64,000 nt of DNA. Source: Streptomyces sp. NBC_01116 (GTDB lineage Bacteria; Actinomycetota; Actinomycetes; Streptomycetales; Streptomycetaceae). The notes under the pieces are model-generated. The model did no database searches and was not told the DNA's origin. It saw only the letters and a program-made list of their open reading frames with translations. The stretch lies in assembly GCF_041435495.1 (NCBI RefSeq), contig NZ_CP108644.1:8479501-8543500 (forward strand), read 5' to 3'. The position numbers were made by a program, and so were the translations under genes. How positions within the stretch are numbered: position 1 is the first letter of the stretch; every line of letters starts with the position of its first letter. Positions 17,495-26,382 of the stretch are shown in pieces.

Positions 17495-17501
17495 AGTCTC
17501 A
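17484..17501. promoter_or_regulatory. 18-bp palindrome between SDR and TetR genes
   Basis: TGAGACT and AGTCTCA flank a 4-bp TCAT centre to give a perfect inverted repeat. It covers the SDR start codon and ends 11 bases before the TetR start at 17512, the usual placement of an autoregulatory TetR operator that also silences the divergent gene. If the SDR starts at 17494, its mRNA must be nearly leaderless or begin inside the site. Confidence 0.7.
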
Positions 17502-17511
17502 TAATGACACT

Positions 17512-18090
17512 GTGCCTTATGATCCGGCAATGGAGTTGTCACCGCAGAAGCAGCGCACGCGTCGTGCCATCCTCGATGCGGCGGCGGGTGAGTGGGCGCG
17601 GGATCCCGCCGTGAGCCTGGGGCGCATCGCCGCGGCGGCCGGTGTCGGCCGCGCCACCGTCCACCGCTACTTCCCCGACCGCGAACATCTCCGGTCGGCG
17701 CTCACCAGTGACTCCTGGGCCGCCCTCCACGCGGCGATCGTGGAGGCCGCTCCCGGCTCCGGCCCGGTGCTGGAGGTGGTCGACCGGATCGTCAGTGCCA
17801 TGGTCCACGTCGGCGACCGGGTGCTGTTCCTGTTCGCCTCGGCGGGGGAGGAGCCCTCCCGCGCGGACGCCCCGGTCGCGGGCGAGGTCGACGAGATCCT
17901 CGTCGCGGAGATCCGGCGGGGGCAACGGGACGGTGAGCTCGACTCCGCCGTCCCGGCCCAGTGGATCCAGCGCATGCTGTGGAGCATCGTCTACACCGGC
18001 CTCCACGCGACCGGTGACGGGCTCGTCGCACGCCACGGGGTCGACGACCTGATCCGTTGGACCCTTCGCGGTGCCATCAGCGCCCGATGA
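17512..18090 (+). CDS. TetR-family transcriptional regulator
   Basis: The product is 192 residues from GTG 17512, or 186 from ATG 17530. The N-terminal helix-turn-helix is clear: QKQRTRRAILDAAAGEW, then LGRIAAAAGVGRATVHRYFPDREHL. The C-terminal ligand domain is variable, as expected, and gives no hint of the effector. Divergent orientation with the NmrA-type reductase and the shared palindrome suggest that the regulator controls the reductase and itself, perhaps in response to an electrophile or redox-active molecule. Confidence 0.9.
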   Translation: MPYDPAMELSPQKQRTRRAILDAAAGEWARDPAVSLGRIAAAAGVGRATVHRYFPDREHLRSALTSDSWAALHAAIVEAAPGSGPVLEVVDRIVSAMVHVGDRVLFLFASAGEEPSRADAPVAGEVDEILVAEIRRGQRDGELDSAVPAQWIQRMLWSIVYTGLHATGDGLVARHGVDDLIRWTLRGAISAR

Positions 18091-18220
18091 GCGGGCTGTT
18101 GGCGTTGAGCCGTCCCGAACGGGCGCGTGGGTCACGGTACTTCGATACGGGAGCGGTTCCGGGAAAGCCGCTGCCGCAAGGACCTTGCCATGCTGGCCGG
18201 ACCCCTCTACGTTCACTTTA

Positions 18221-18234
18221 GAAAGCGCTTGCTG
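18221..18234. promoter_or_regulatory. LacI-type operator candidate GAAAGCGCTTGCTG
   Basis: This 14-bp sequence, with palindromic core AAGCGCTT, lies 177 bp before the pectate lyase start. An identical 14-bp copy occurs at 29536-29549 before the CUT1 transporter operon. GAAAGCGCTTTC-like elements are typical LacI/GalR-family operators. Exact recurrence in two pectin-locus promoters suggests a common regulator encoded elsewhere, since no LacI gene is in this window. Confidence 0.6.
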
Positions 18235-18268
18235 TCCCGTCGCTCGCGGTGTGGAGCCCGGGGCGCCG

Positions 18269-18333
18269 GAGCGCTGCCGCATGCCCCCCGGACCGACGGA
18301 GCCGCTTCTGTGCGGCGGCATGCGGGAGCGCTC
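18269..18333. repeat. 16-bp inverted repeat upstream of the pectate lyase gene
   Basis: GAGCGCTGCCGCATGC (18269-18284) and GCATGCGGGAGCGCTC (18318-18333) are inverted copies matching at 15 of 16 positions across a 33-bp spacer. The right arm overlaps the CebR-like box. The arms may be paired operator sites for a looping repressor, or fold into a long hairpin behind the TetR gene; the presence of GAGCGCTC in both arms favours operators. Confidence 0.5.
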
Positions 18334-18336
18334 CCA
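18323..18336. promoter_or_regulatory. CebR-like box
   Basis: CGGGAGCGCTCCCA differs at one position from TGGGAGCGCTCCCA, the known operator of the Streptomyces cellobiose-responsive LacI repressor CebR. It lies 75 bp upstream of the pectate lyase start. If functional, pectate lyase synthesis would be derepressed by cello-oligosaccharides released from the same plant cell walls. The match is by recalled consensus and needs a binding test. Confidence 0.55.
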
Positions 18337-18410
18337 CATGTCATGAGCACGCCATGTGTGCGTTCTCTGTCATCCATCACCGACCGACCGATTACGCAGG
18401 GGAGACGACC

Positions 18411-19979
18411 ATGGAACGACCAGTCGCACGGCGGTTGCAAGCCGCCGTGGCAACTCTGGCCATCGCGGCCGCGGCCGCGGCCGGAGCAGGGCTGTCGGCG
18501 CCCGAGGCGGCGGCGGCGACCGGGAGCGCCACCGGCTACGCCACCCAGAACGGCGGGACCACCGGCGGGGCGGGCGGGCAGACCGTCCGCGCCACCACCG
18601 GGACCCAGATCCACGAGGCGCTGTGCGGGCGGGCCGACAGCAGTACCCCGATCGTGATCGAGGTCGAAGGCACCATCAACCACGGCAACACCGCCAAGGT
18701 GTCGGGCGACAGCTGCAGCACCGCCGCCGGCGTGATCGAGCTCAAGCAGATCAGCAACGTCACGATCGTCGGCGTCGGCAGCGGGGCCGTCTTCGACCAG
18801 CTGGGCATCCACCTGCGCGAGGCCGGCAACATCATCATCCAGAACGTCACCGTCCGGAACGTCAAGAAGTCCGGCTCGCCCACCTCCAACGGCGGCGACG
18901 CCATCGGCATGGAGTCCGGCGTCCGCAACGTCTGGGTCGACCACACGACCCTGGAGGCGTCGGGCGGGGAGTCGGAGGGCTACGACGGACTCTTCGACAT
19001 GAAGGCCAACACGCAGTACGTGACCCTCTCGTACAGCATCCTGCGCAACTCCGGCCGCGGCGGCCTGGTGGGGTCCAGCGAGAGCGACCTCTCCAACGGA
19101 TTCATCACCTACCACCACAACCTGTACGAGAACATCGACTCCCGCGCGCCCCTGCTGCGCGGCGGCATCGCCCACATCTACAACAACCACTACGTGCGGC
19201 TCAACGAGTCCGGCATCAACTCCCGGGCCGGGGCCCGCGCCAAGGTGGAGAACAACTACTTCCAGGACTCCAAGGACGTCCTCGGCACCTTCTACACCGA
19301 CGAGGCCGGCTACTGGCAGGCCGGCGGGAACACCCTCGACAACGTGACCTGGTCCAGCCCCGGCGGCACGACCAACCCCGCAGGGCCCGACATGAAGTCC
19401 ACCACCACCGTCGACATCCCCTACACCTACCGTGCCGACACGGCCGGTTGCGTGCCGGACGTCGTCAGCCGCACGGCGGGCGCGGGCACGGGCCTGAAGG
19501 TCTCGGACGGCAACTGCACCCCGCAGACGCCCACGCCGACGCCGACGCCGACCGACCCGACGCCAGGACCGACGGACCCGACGCCCGGCCCGACCGATCC
19601 CACCCCGCCCACCGGGACCAACCTCAGCATCGGAGCCGGCTCCGACGGCTCCAGCAAGGCCGCCGGCACGAGCTACGGCGATCTGCGCGACGGCGACCGG
19701 AACACCTACTGGTCACCCGCCGGCCCCACCGGCTCCGCCTCGATCAAGTGGGCCTCCGCCACCCAGATCTCCTCGGTCGTCATCCGTGAGGCAGCGGGTT
19801 CCACCGGTGCCATCAAGGGCTGGCGGCTTTTCAACGGAGACACCGGCGCCGTCCTGACCTCCGGCGAAGGAGCGGGCGCCATCAGCTTTCCCCGTACCTC
19901 CCTGCGGAAGATCACCTTCGAGATCACCGGCTCGACCGGCACTCCGAGGATCGCCGAGTTCGAGACCTACGCGGGCTGA
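18411..19979 (+). CDS. Secreted pectate lyase (PL1) with C-terminal sugar-binding-like module
   Basis: The 522-residue secreted enzyme has a signal peptide (residues 1 to about 36, ending APEAAAA). The right-handed beta-helix lyase domain (about 40-370) contains NVWVDHTTLEASGG, YDGLFDMKA and YENIDSRAPLLRGG, carrying the calcium-binding Asp and catalytic Arg region of family PL1. A Pro/Thr/Asp linker (about 380-405) then leads to a discoidin/F5-8C-like beta-sandwich of about 115 residues (DLRDGDRNTYWSP) of the type that binds polysaccharide. It cleaves polygalacturonate by beta-elimination outside the cell. ATG 18411 has GGGGAGA upstream. Candidate LacI-type operators precede it; the 3' end overlaps the convergent pectinesterase relic by 13 bp. 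Confidence 0.92.
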   Translation: MERPVARRLQAAVATLAIAAAAAAGAGLSAPEAAAATGSATGYATQNGGTTGGAGGQTVRATTGTQIHEALCGRADSSTPIVIEVEGTINHGNTAKVSGDSCSTAAGVIELKQISNVTIVGVGSGAVFDQLGIHLREAGNIIIQNVTVRNVKKSGSPTSNGGDAIGMESGVRNVWVDHTTLEASGGESEGYDGLFDMKANTQYVTLSYSILRNSGRGGLVGSSESDLSNGFITYHHNLYENIDSRAPLLRGGIAHIYNNHYVRLNESGINSRAGARAKVENNYFQDSKDVLGTFYTDEAGYWQAGGNTLDNVTWSSPGGTTNPAGPDMKSTTTVDIPYTYRADTAGCVPDVVSRTAGAGTGLKVSDGNCTPQTPTPTPTPTDPTPGPTDPTPGPTDPTPPTGTNLSIGAGSDGSSKAAGTSYGDLRDGDRNTYWSPAGPTGSASIKWASATQISSVVIREAAGSTGAIKGWRLFNGDTGAVLTSGEGAGAISFPRTSLRKITFEITGSTGTPRIAEFETYAG

Positions 19980-20833
19980 CCACACGGACCGCTCCCACGA
20001 TCCACGACCCGCACCTCCCACGCGGTCGGGAGGTGCGGGTCCCGGGCGTCCAGCCGGCGGGCCGGGACGTGGGCACGGGCCTCGACCGGACTGAGCTGCG
20101 GCCGGTTCGCGGGGCCGGTGACGCCGGCGCCGGGGCCGGTGTTGCGGTACTCGGCGAAGCGCTGATCCTGCCACGCGAAGCCCGCGGACATGGTGGCGTA
20201 CGGCGTCCTCGCGTCGATCCCCGGGCCGAGCCGGCTGTCGCGGACGGTCAGCATGGGGTGTGCCGTGAGGTCCGACGAGGGCACCCAGGGGCGGGCGAGC
20301 TTGTGGTGCGCGTCGGGGGCGGTGCTCGTGACCCGGGAGAGGACGACGAGGAAACCGTGCGGGTTGGTCCCGGCGGTGCTCGGCGCGAAGACGTAGCCGT
20401 AGGGGGGCCGAGGCCAGGTCGGTGCGGTTCAGCGCGCGGAAGTGGCAGTGGTCGAAGACGGCGGTGGCGCGGCCGAAGACGAAGTCGACGTCGCCTTCCA
20501 CGGAGCAGTCGCGGTAGTACTGGCGGGCGGACGCGGTGACGGCGAGTGAGTCGGCGTACAGGGTGTCCTGGAGGCCGAGGAACCGGCAGCCGTGGAACGC
20601 CGACCGGTCCCCCTGGACCTTGACGGCGACGGTCTGCGTGCCGGTGTACTCGGGGTTGTCGGAGCGCAGCCGGTCGTTGGCGAAGGTCAGGTCGCGGGCG
20701 GCGAACCCGGGGCCGCACCCGTTCCGGCGAGCAGGGAGAGGGCGGTGCGCCTGCTGGTCGGGCAAGGGCCGCTGGTCAGGTACGGATTCCCGGGCAGAGA
20801 AGGGCCGTCGGGTGGGCAGGGGCCGTTGGGCAT
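19967..20833 (-). pseudogene. Pectinesterase (CE8), broken: internal deletion plus frameshift
   Basis: An ATG at 20833 with a GGAG upstream begins a Tat-like leader (TSRRTALSLLAGTGAA) that runs into a stop after 48 codons. In another frame the middle of a pectinesterase starts abruptly at FAARDLTFAND and continues through GLQDTLYADS and GDVDFVFGRATAVF, which contain the catalytic Gln/Asp region. The roughly 110 residues expected between leader and this point are absent. At the C6 run (G6 on the plus strand, 20402-20407) the frame shifts again before PYGYVFAPST and the C-terminal part ending at 19967. An active enzyme would demethylate pectin for the flanking lyases. One lesion is a large deletion, so a sequencing error alone cannot explain the loss. 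Confidence 0.8.
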
Positions 20834-20956
20834 GATGGGGCTCCTCGCGGCGGATGGCGAAAGGCCGGAGCGGCGCTCTCCGGGGTGGTGGAAAGCATGC
20901 GGTGCCGCTCCGGCCGGTTCGCGAACGGTCGGTTACGTGCGGTCGGGCGTGCGTGC

Positions 20957-22300
20957 TCAGCGGCCCGTCGTGCTCGCCCTGCCCGCTCCCGCACGGAGCG
21001 CCACGAGCACCGGCACGGCGAGCGGGTGGTGGACCGCCGTCCGCAGGCGGGGCGTCCAGCCGGCGCCCTCGGTGAGGTGCTCGCCCGGCACCCCCGCGTT
21101 GTGCACGGCGACCAGGTCGGTCTTCCGCCCGTCGACGTAGTTGTTCGCCGCCGTGAGTGACGACTCCGACCACTTCTTCAGGATCGTCGCCCGGTCCACG
21201 TCCCGCGCCAGGGTGAACGCGTTGTGTTCGGCCACCAGCCGGGACTCCGCGCCGATGCCGTACGTGTATCCGTAGGCGCTGCCCTTTGTTGCCACGAAGT
21301 GGTTGTTGTACGAGTCGACCCGGCCGAACCGCACGCGCGGCGCCCGCTCCTTCACGTCCTTGAAGAGGTTGTGGTGGAGCGTGACGCGGAGCTTGTCCCG
21401 GTCGGTGGCGCCCGCGCCGTCGCTGTTGCCGATGAGCATGGTCTTGTCGTGGTCCCTGAGGACGTTCCACGAGACGGTGACCAGGTCCGCGCCGCGCACG
21501 ATGTCGAAGAGGCCGTCGTGCTGCTGGTACACCTGGCCGAAGTAGTGGGGCTGCTCCGCGTCGGGGCGGTCGCCGTCGCTGAACGTGTTGTGGTCCACCC
21601 AGACATGACGGGACCCGTACACGACGAGGTTGTCGTACTCGGAGTTCCAGGCGCCCTCGGCCCCGTCCATGGGGTCCCACTGGGGGAAGCAGTCATAGGT
21701 GTCCTCGAAGCCGAGGTTGCGGATGATGACGTTGGAGACGTCCCTCACCTGGAGCGAGGCGCCGACGACCTTCGGGTTCTTCCCCACGCCGACCAGGGTG
21801 GTGTTGGAGGGGACCTTGATATGGACGGAGGCTGCCTGGAGCTTCGCGGAGGCGGCGCGGGCCTCCTCCAGCGGACCCGAGGGGACCGCGTCCCGGCCCC
21901 AGACCTCGGGGTCGTAGGCGGTGAGGTACTTCTCCAGCGTGTAGCCGCCGGTCTGATACTGCTCGCAGTCGATCGGCGTGCCGTGGACGTCGGAGTTGCC
22001 GTGCACGGTCCCGGAGATCCTGACGATCTTCGGCGCGTCGCCCGCCTCCGCCAAGGCGGCGACGAGTTCGGCCCGGTTGGTCACCGAGTAGACGTGGTCG
22101 GGGGTGGCGTTCGCGCCGCCCGTGGTGGAGCCCTCGGCGGCGGCCCAGCCGTCTCCGGCGGGAAGCACCGCGCGCTCGATGCCGGGGCCGGGGTGGCGCG
22201 GGTGTGCGGTGGCCCGGCCGGGGGTGCCGAGGGCGAGGGCCAGGGAGGCGCAGCCCAGGGTCACGGCGATGGCGCGGGTGTGACGCTTGCGTGCGGGCAT
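20957..22300 (-). CDS. Secreted pectate lyase (PL1)
   Basis: The 447-residue product has a signal peptide (residues 1 to about 32, ending GRATAHP) and a PL1 beta-helix. Diagnostic segments are WVDHNTFSDGDR, YQQHDGLFDIVRGADLVTVSWN (calcium-ligand Asp residues) and KDVKERAPRVRFGRVDSYNNHF, whose arginines include the catalytic base. There is no linker or binding module, unlike the lyase at 18411, with which it shares only the fold family. The two probably differ in preference for methylated or demethylated pectin. ATG 22300 is preceded by GAAGGA. It lies downstream of the CUT1 sugar transporter on the same strand, with about 295 bp between. Confidence 0.92.
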   Translation of the reverse strand: MPARKRHTRAIAVTLGCASLALALGTPGRATAHPRHPGPGIERAVLPAGDGWAAAEGSTTGGANATPDHVYSVTNRAELVAALAEAGDAPKIVRISGTVHGNSDVHGTPIDCEQYQTGGYTLEKYLTAYDPEVWGRDAVPSGPLEEARAASAKLQAASVHIKVPSNTTLVGVGKNPKVVGASLQVRDVSNVIIRNLGFEDTYDCFPQWDPMDGAEGAWNSEYDNLVVYGSRHVWVDHNTFSDGDRPDAEQPHYFGQVYQQHDGLFDIVRGADLVTVSWNVLRDHDKTMLIGNSDGAGATDRDKLRVTLHHNLFKDVKERAPRVRFGRVDSYNNHFVATKGSAYGYTYGIGAESRLVAEHNAFTLARDVDRATILKKWSESSLTAANNYVDGRKTDLVAVHNAGVPGEHLTEGAGWTPRLRTAVHHPLAVPVLVALRAGAGRASTTGR

Positions 22301-22595
22301 GGCGAATCCTTCTGTGTCGTCGGAAGGGAGAGAAGGGAGAAGGACAGGACGAGGACTGAGGGAGGACTCACGGAGGACAGAGGAAGCACAGGGAGAGGGG
22401 AGAGGAGAGTGAGGGCACGTCAGGCGGGTTTGGACCAGGTGATCCACTCCACCGGGACCCGCTCGTCCAGTCGGCGGACGCCGCGCTCGGCGAGCACGTC
22501 CTCACCCGGCAGCGCCCGAGGGGCCGGCGGCGGAGCGCTGCCCGGACCGCCGCCGGCCCCCGTCAGCGGGGGAGGGGACAGAAAGCGAGGCCCGA
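22301..22595. other. Intergenic region with possible 3' gene remnant
   Basis: Between the pectate lyase start and the substrate-binding protein stop. The half near the lyase is purine-rich and without a frame. On the minus strand from about 22520 to a stop at 22420, a short coding-like segment reads EDVLAERGVRRLDERVP and ends WITWSKPA. It has no start and no recognisable family; it could be the tail of a deleted gene. Confidence 0.3.
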
Positions 22596-23930
22596 TCAGC
22601 CGTTGCCGATCTCCTTCCACTCCTTGTTGGCGGCGTTCAGCTCCTCGGCCATCTCGTCCAGGAACTCCTTGGCCGTGATCTTGCCGAGCAGCAGTTTCTG
22701 GAACTCCGGCTCGTTGTCCGCCTTGCTGATGTTGTTCCAGTCCGGCAGGTAGTACGGCAGGTCGACGATCTTCGTCGAGCCGTCGGTCAGGGTCTTCGCG
22801 GCCAGCGCGGTCGACTCGGTCTCCTTGATCCACGGGTCCTTCGCCGCTTCGGCGTTGGCCGGGATGGCGCCCGCCGACTCGTTCCACTTGCTGTTGGACG
22901 CGTGCGAGGCCGCGAACTCGATGAACTTCCACGCCGCGGTCTTGTTCCGGCTCGACCGGAAGAGGCCGAGGCCGTCGACGGGGTTGGAGACCTGCACCCG
23001 GGTGCCGCTGTCCCCGACGGGTGCGGGTATGCCCGCGAACTTGTCCTCGCCGAGGGCCTTGAGGTGGTCCTGGTAGGAGCCGAGATTGTGGCTCAGCATG
23101 CCGATCGTGCCGGTGTCCCACTGGGCCACCATCTTGGTGAAGTCGTTGTTGACGTCGGCCGCGGGCGTGGTCTTCTTGAAGAGCCCGGCGTACTTCTCCA
23201 GTGCCGCGACGTTCTTCGGGTCGTTGAGCGTCGTCCTGTCGCCGTCCCAGAACTCGGTGATGCCGGACTGGCCGTAGACGGCGTCCAGCGCCTGCGCGAT
23301 GGAGCCCGCGCCGCCGCGGATCGTGTAGCCGAACCTGTTGTCCTTCGCGTCGGTCAGTTTCTCGGCCGCCGTGTAGAAATTCGCCCAGGTGTCGGGAGCC
23401 TTCAGACCGGCCTGCTCGAACAGGTCGGTGCGGTACCAGAGCACGCCGTTGTTCGCGGAGGTCGGTACGGAGTAGACGTCGTCGCCCCGGCCGGCCGCGG
23501 CGCGGACGCTCTCGACCATGGACTCGACCAGCTTGCCCTTCAGCGCGGACTTCTCCAGCCGGTCGTTGACCGGCTCCAGAGCTTCCTGGGAGACCATGTT
23601 GGCCAGGTAGGCCGTGCCGACGCCGCCGACGTCGGGCAGCCCGCCGCCCGCGATCGCGGTGTCGTACTTCGACTGGACGTCGGCGATCGGGATCGGGACG
23701 TACGTGACCTCGATGTCGGGGTTCTGCTTCTCGAAGTCCTTGATGATCTCGGTCCAGACGGCGGTGCGCGGACCGCCGTTGTTGTCCCAGAAGGTGATCT
23801 CGCCCTTTCCGCTGCCCTCCGTGCCGGAGCCGCTGCCGTCGTCGCCGCACGCGGTCGCCGTCAGCGCGAGCACCGCCGTGAGGGAGATCGCGGCCGTGGC
23901 ACGCCCCCGCTGTGTCTTCGAGATGTTCAT
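22596..23930 (-). CDS. CUT1-family sugar ABC transporter substrate-binding lipoprotein
   Basis: The 444-residue extracellular solute-binding protein (family 1) has a lipoprotein signal peptide with the lipid cysteine in ALTATAC. Family features include ITFWDNNGGPRTAVWTEIIKDF near the mature N-terminus, GVLWYRTDLFEQAGLKAPDTW and AAWKFIEFAASH. These proteins capture oligosaccharides for a two-permease importer that uses a shared ATPase such as MsiK encoded elsewhere; none is encoded here. It overlaps the GH43 stop (ATGA) and ends the operon permease-permease-oxidoreductase-PmoA-GH43-binding protein. Cargo is probably a pectin side-chain or related oligosaccharide. Confidence 0.93.
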   Translation of the reverse strand: MNISKTQRGRATAAISLTAVLALTATACGDDGSGSGTEGSGKGEITFWDNNGGPRTAVWTEIIKDFEKQNPDIEVTYVPIPIADVQSKYDTAIAGGGLPDVGGVGTAYLANMVSQEALEPVNDRLEKSALKGKLVESMVESVRAAAGRGDDVYSVPTSANNGVLWYRTDLFEQAGLKAPDTWANFYTAAEKLTDAKDNRFGYTIRGGAGSIAQALDAVYGQSGITEFWDGDRTTLNDPKNVAALEKYAGLFKKTTPAADVNNDFTKMVAQWDTGTIGMLSHNLGSYQDHLKALGEDKFAGIPAPVGDSGTRVQVSNPVDGLGLFRSSRNKTAAWKFIEFAASHASNSKWNESAGAIPANAEAAKDPWIKETESTALAAKTLTDGSTKIVDLPYYLPDWNNISKADNEPEFQKLLLGKITAKEFLDEMAEELNAANKEWKEIGNG

Positions 23931-25531
23931 CGTCGGCTCTTTTCTGTCTGCTGGTGATGCGGGTGTGATGGGTCGTGACGTGTGTACTTCTGCGGGGGGT
24001 GGGGGCCGGTGACGCGGAATGAGGTGAAGCGGGCCGTTCCGGCGGGGCCCGTCCCGGCCGGTGCGGTGGCGAAGAGCCCGAGGAGGGCCCCGACCCAGCG
24101 CCAAGGGGTGGCGGCGAAGACCTGGCCCGAGGGCCGGAACCCGTCGCCGGTGTCGGCGGAGAAGCGGCAGCGGGCCCCCGCCGTGACCTCGACGCGCAGC
24201 CGGGCCCGTCCGTCGGGGGACGCGCGGGAGTCGGCCGCGTCCCGTTCGTGTACGGCGACGCCCTCGGCGAAGCGGTGGACGAGCCGCGGTGTGCCGTCCT
24301 CCGCGAGGGCGAGGCCGATCCAGCCGAAGGCGTCGCCCAGGACGGCGAGTCCGGCCTTGGCGCCCGGCTCGCGGCTGTCCAGGGCGAGGTCCACGTCGAC
24401 GGTGAACTCTTCGGCGGGCAGCCGCTGGACCAGGATGCTCGGCAGCAGCCGCAGGTCGTGCTCGTACGCGGTCCGTACGCAGGTGAGCCGCAGCCCGTCC
24501 CCGCTGTGCCGGGTGGTCCAGCCGGGGTGCGGGTTGGCCGTCCACTGCCACTGTGCGCCGGGACGGCCCCCGGGGAAGTCGTCGTCGACGGCGGGTGCCG
24601 TCACCGGCTGTGCGGGGGCGACGGGTTTGGTGTGCACGGGGACGGGTTCGCCCTGGTCGCCGATGACGGGCCAGCCCTCGGCGTTCCAGCGCATCGGCTG
24701 GAGGTGGACGACCCGCCCGTACGCTCCCCGGGCCTGGAAGTGGAGGAACCAGTCCTCGCCCGCGGAGGTGTGCACCCAACCGCCCTGATGGGGGCCGTTG
24801 ACGTCGGTGCGGCCCTGGGCGAGGACGACGCGTTCCTCGTACGGGCCGAAGAAGTCGCGGGAACGGAACGCGCCCTGCCAGCCGGTCTCCACGCCGCCGG
24901 CCGGAGCGAGGATCCAGAAGTACCCGTCGCGGCGGTAGAGCTTGGGGCCTTCGAGGGTGAACCAGCCCGGTATCCGGTCGGCGTCCACCAACGTCGATCC
25001 GTCGTCGAGGAGTTCCCGGCCGTCGGGGCTCATCCGGTGGCCGGTGAGGCGGTTCTTGACGCCGGAGCGGGACCTGGCCCACGCGTGGACGAGATAGGCC
25101 TCGCCGGTCTCCTCGTCCCACAGCGGGCAGGCGTCGATGAACCCCTTGCCCGCCTTGAGCAGATGCGGGGTGCTCCAGGGCCCCTCGACGCGGTCCGCGT
25201 TGATCTGCTGGATACCGTGGTCGGGGTCGCCCCAGAAGATCCAGAAGCGTCCGCCGTGGTGGCGCAGCGAGGGCGCCCATACTCCGCGGTCGTGGCGGGG
25301 GGCGGCGAACTCGTCGGCGGGTTCGAGGCGGTCCAGCGCGTGCCCGACGGCGGTCCAGTTGACCAGGTCGCGGGAGTGCAGGAGCGGCAGCCCGGGGGAC
25401 CGGCCGAAGCTGGACGCGGTGAGGTAGTGGTCGTCGCCGACGCGGACGACGTCCGGGTCTGACCAGTCGGCGTTCAGGACCGGGTTGCGGTACGTCCCGT
25501 CACCCAGGTCGGAGGTCCAGGGGCGGCTCAC
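23927..25531 (-). CDS. Glycoside hydrolase family 43
   Basis: The 534-residue protein starts at a GTG overlapping the upstream stop (GTGA). The N-terminal five-bladed propeller has GH43 signatures: NPVLNADWSDPDVVRVGDDHYL (catalytic-base Asp), GVWAPSLRHHGGRFWIFWGDP and FTLEGPKLYRRDGYFWI (acid Glu). Residues from about 340 form a beta-sandwich of the GH43 C-terminal concanavalin-like type (DDFPGGRPGAQWQW, then FRVTGPHPP). Activities in the family are arabinofuranosidase and xylosidase. There is no signal peptide, so it would act in the cytoplasm on imported oligosaccharides, in line with its place inside the transporter operon. Confidence 0.92.
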   Translation of the reverse strand: MSRPWTSDLGDGTYRNPVLNADWSDPDVVRVGDDHYLTASSFGRSPGLPLLHSRDLVNWTAVGHALDRLEPADEFAAPRHDRGVWAPSLRHHGGRFWIFWGDPDHGIQQINADRVEGPWSTPHLLKAGKGFIDACPLWDEETGEAYLVHAWARSRSGVKNRLTGHRMSPDGRELLDDGSTLVDADRIPGWFTLEGPKLYRRDGYFWILAPAGGVETGWQGAFRSRDFFGPYEERVVLAQGRTDVNGPHQGGWVHTSAGEDWFLHFQARGAYGRVVHLQPMRWNAEGWPVIGDQGEPVPVHTKPVAPAQPVTAPAVDDDFPGGRPGAQWQWTANPHPGWTTRHSGDGLRLTCVRTAYEHDLRLLPSILVQRLPAEEFTVDVDLALDSREPGAKAGLAVLGDAFGWIGLALAEDGTPRLVHRFAEGVAVHERDAADSRASPDGRARLRVEVTAGARCRFSADTGDGFRPSGQVFAATPWRWVGALLGLFATAPAGTGPAGTARFTSFRVTGPHPPQKYTRHDPSHPHHQQTEKSRR

Positions 25532-26382
25532 CGGGCCACCGCCTCGCGCGCGTACCGGGCTGCGGTCTCCCGGTCCGTCCTGCCGTCCACGACGACGGTG
25601 ATGATCCGGCGTACGACCGAGGCCCCGGCGGGTACGGGCAGCCGCTCGTGCGCAGCGAGGCTTGAGCCGACGCCCGGGTACTCGGCGGTCCTCACGAACC
25701 ACGGGTCCCGCCGGGTCTCCCCGGTCGCCCCCGCGAACACGAGCGTCCAGCCGTTCCCGGAGAGCGCCAGCCAGTCGGCGGTGCGGCCGTGGACCTCGCC
25801 CTCACCCTCGCGCGTGGCGCTGAACACGGTGGGTGGTGCCGCCTCCTTGGGGGCGCGCCAGAAGAAGCCGCCGTACCCGGCCCCCGGCCGCCCGTTGGTC
25901 GCGGGGCTGCCGATGGAGAGGTCCGTGTCCCCGGTGTTGGTGAGCACGAAGGAGAAGTCCAGCTCCCAGGCGGTGCCGGAGATCCGGGTGGCCGAGAGGG
26001 TGCGGTGCTCACGCAGGAGCTCGACGCCGGCCGCTTCCCAGCCGAGCTCCTGCGTGAAGCCGTTCGGGCTCCGGTGCGGCCGGGCCAGATGGCGCTGGAC
26101 GCCGTGGTTGTCGAGTGCGGTGGGTCCCCGACCCCGTACGAAGGTGCGCCCGCCCCAGAAGTTGTACCCGGCCACATCGGGGACGGCGACGGAGACGCCC
26201 AGGTGGTGGAGGTGGTCGGCGGGGCGCTCCTCGGTGACGGTGACCCCGCCGAGGGTGGTGACGGGGTGGAGACGCGGGCGGCCGTCCGGTCCCGGCGCGT
26301 AGCCGTAGTGGGCGACGGTGTCGGCGCCGCAGGCAAGGGTGGCAGGAAGGTCGGGGAACGGGTCCGTCGCGTGCTGCCTCAT
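25528..26382 (-). CDS. PmoA-like family protein (DUF6807)
   Basis: The 284-residue protein has the beta-rich PmoA-like pattern, with RPADHLHHLGVSVAVPDVAG, YNFWGGRTFV and the conserved GYGGFFWRAP. The HHLG histidines are the hallmark of this group, which is often encoded next to Gfo/Idh/MocA oxidoreductases and sugar transporters in actinobacteria. Its biochemical role is not established; a carbohydrate-modifying or lectin-like function is usually proposed. Starts and stops overlap both neighbours (ATGA upstream, GTGA downstream), indicating strict coupling with the oxidoreductase and GH43 genes. Confidence 0.8.
   Translation of the reverse strand: MRQHATDPFPDLPATLACGADTVAHYGYAPGPDGRPRLHPVTTLGGVTVTEERPADHLHHLGVSVAVPDVAGYNFWGGRTFVRGRGPTALDNHGVQRHLARPHRSPNGFTQELGWEAAGVELLREHRTLSATRISGTAWELDFSFVLTNTGDTDLSIGSPATNGRPGAGYGGFFWRAPKEAAPPTVFSATREGEGEVHGRTADWLALSGNGWTLVFAGATGETRRDPWFVRTAEYPGVGSSLAAHERLPVPAGASVVRRIITVVVDGRTDRETAARYAREAVAR

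Noticed and set aside
20248..20718. Arg/Pro-rich minus-strand frame over the pectinesterase
   Set aside because: Shadow of the pectinesterase fragment, which itself shows the family motifs in another frame.
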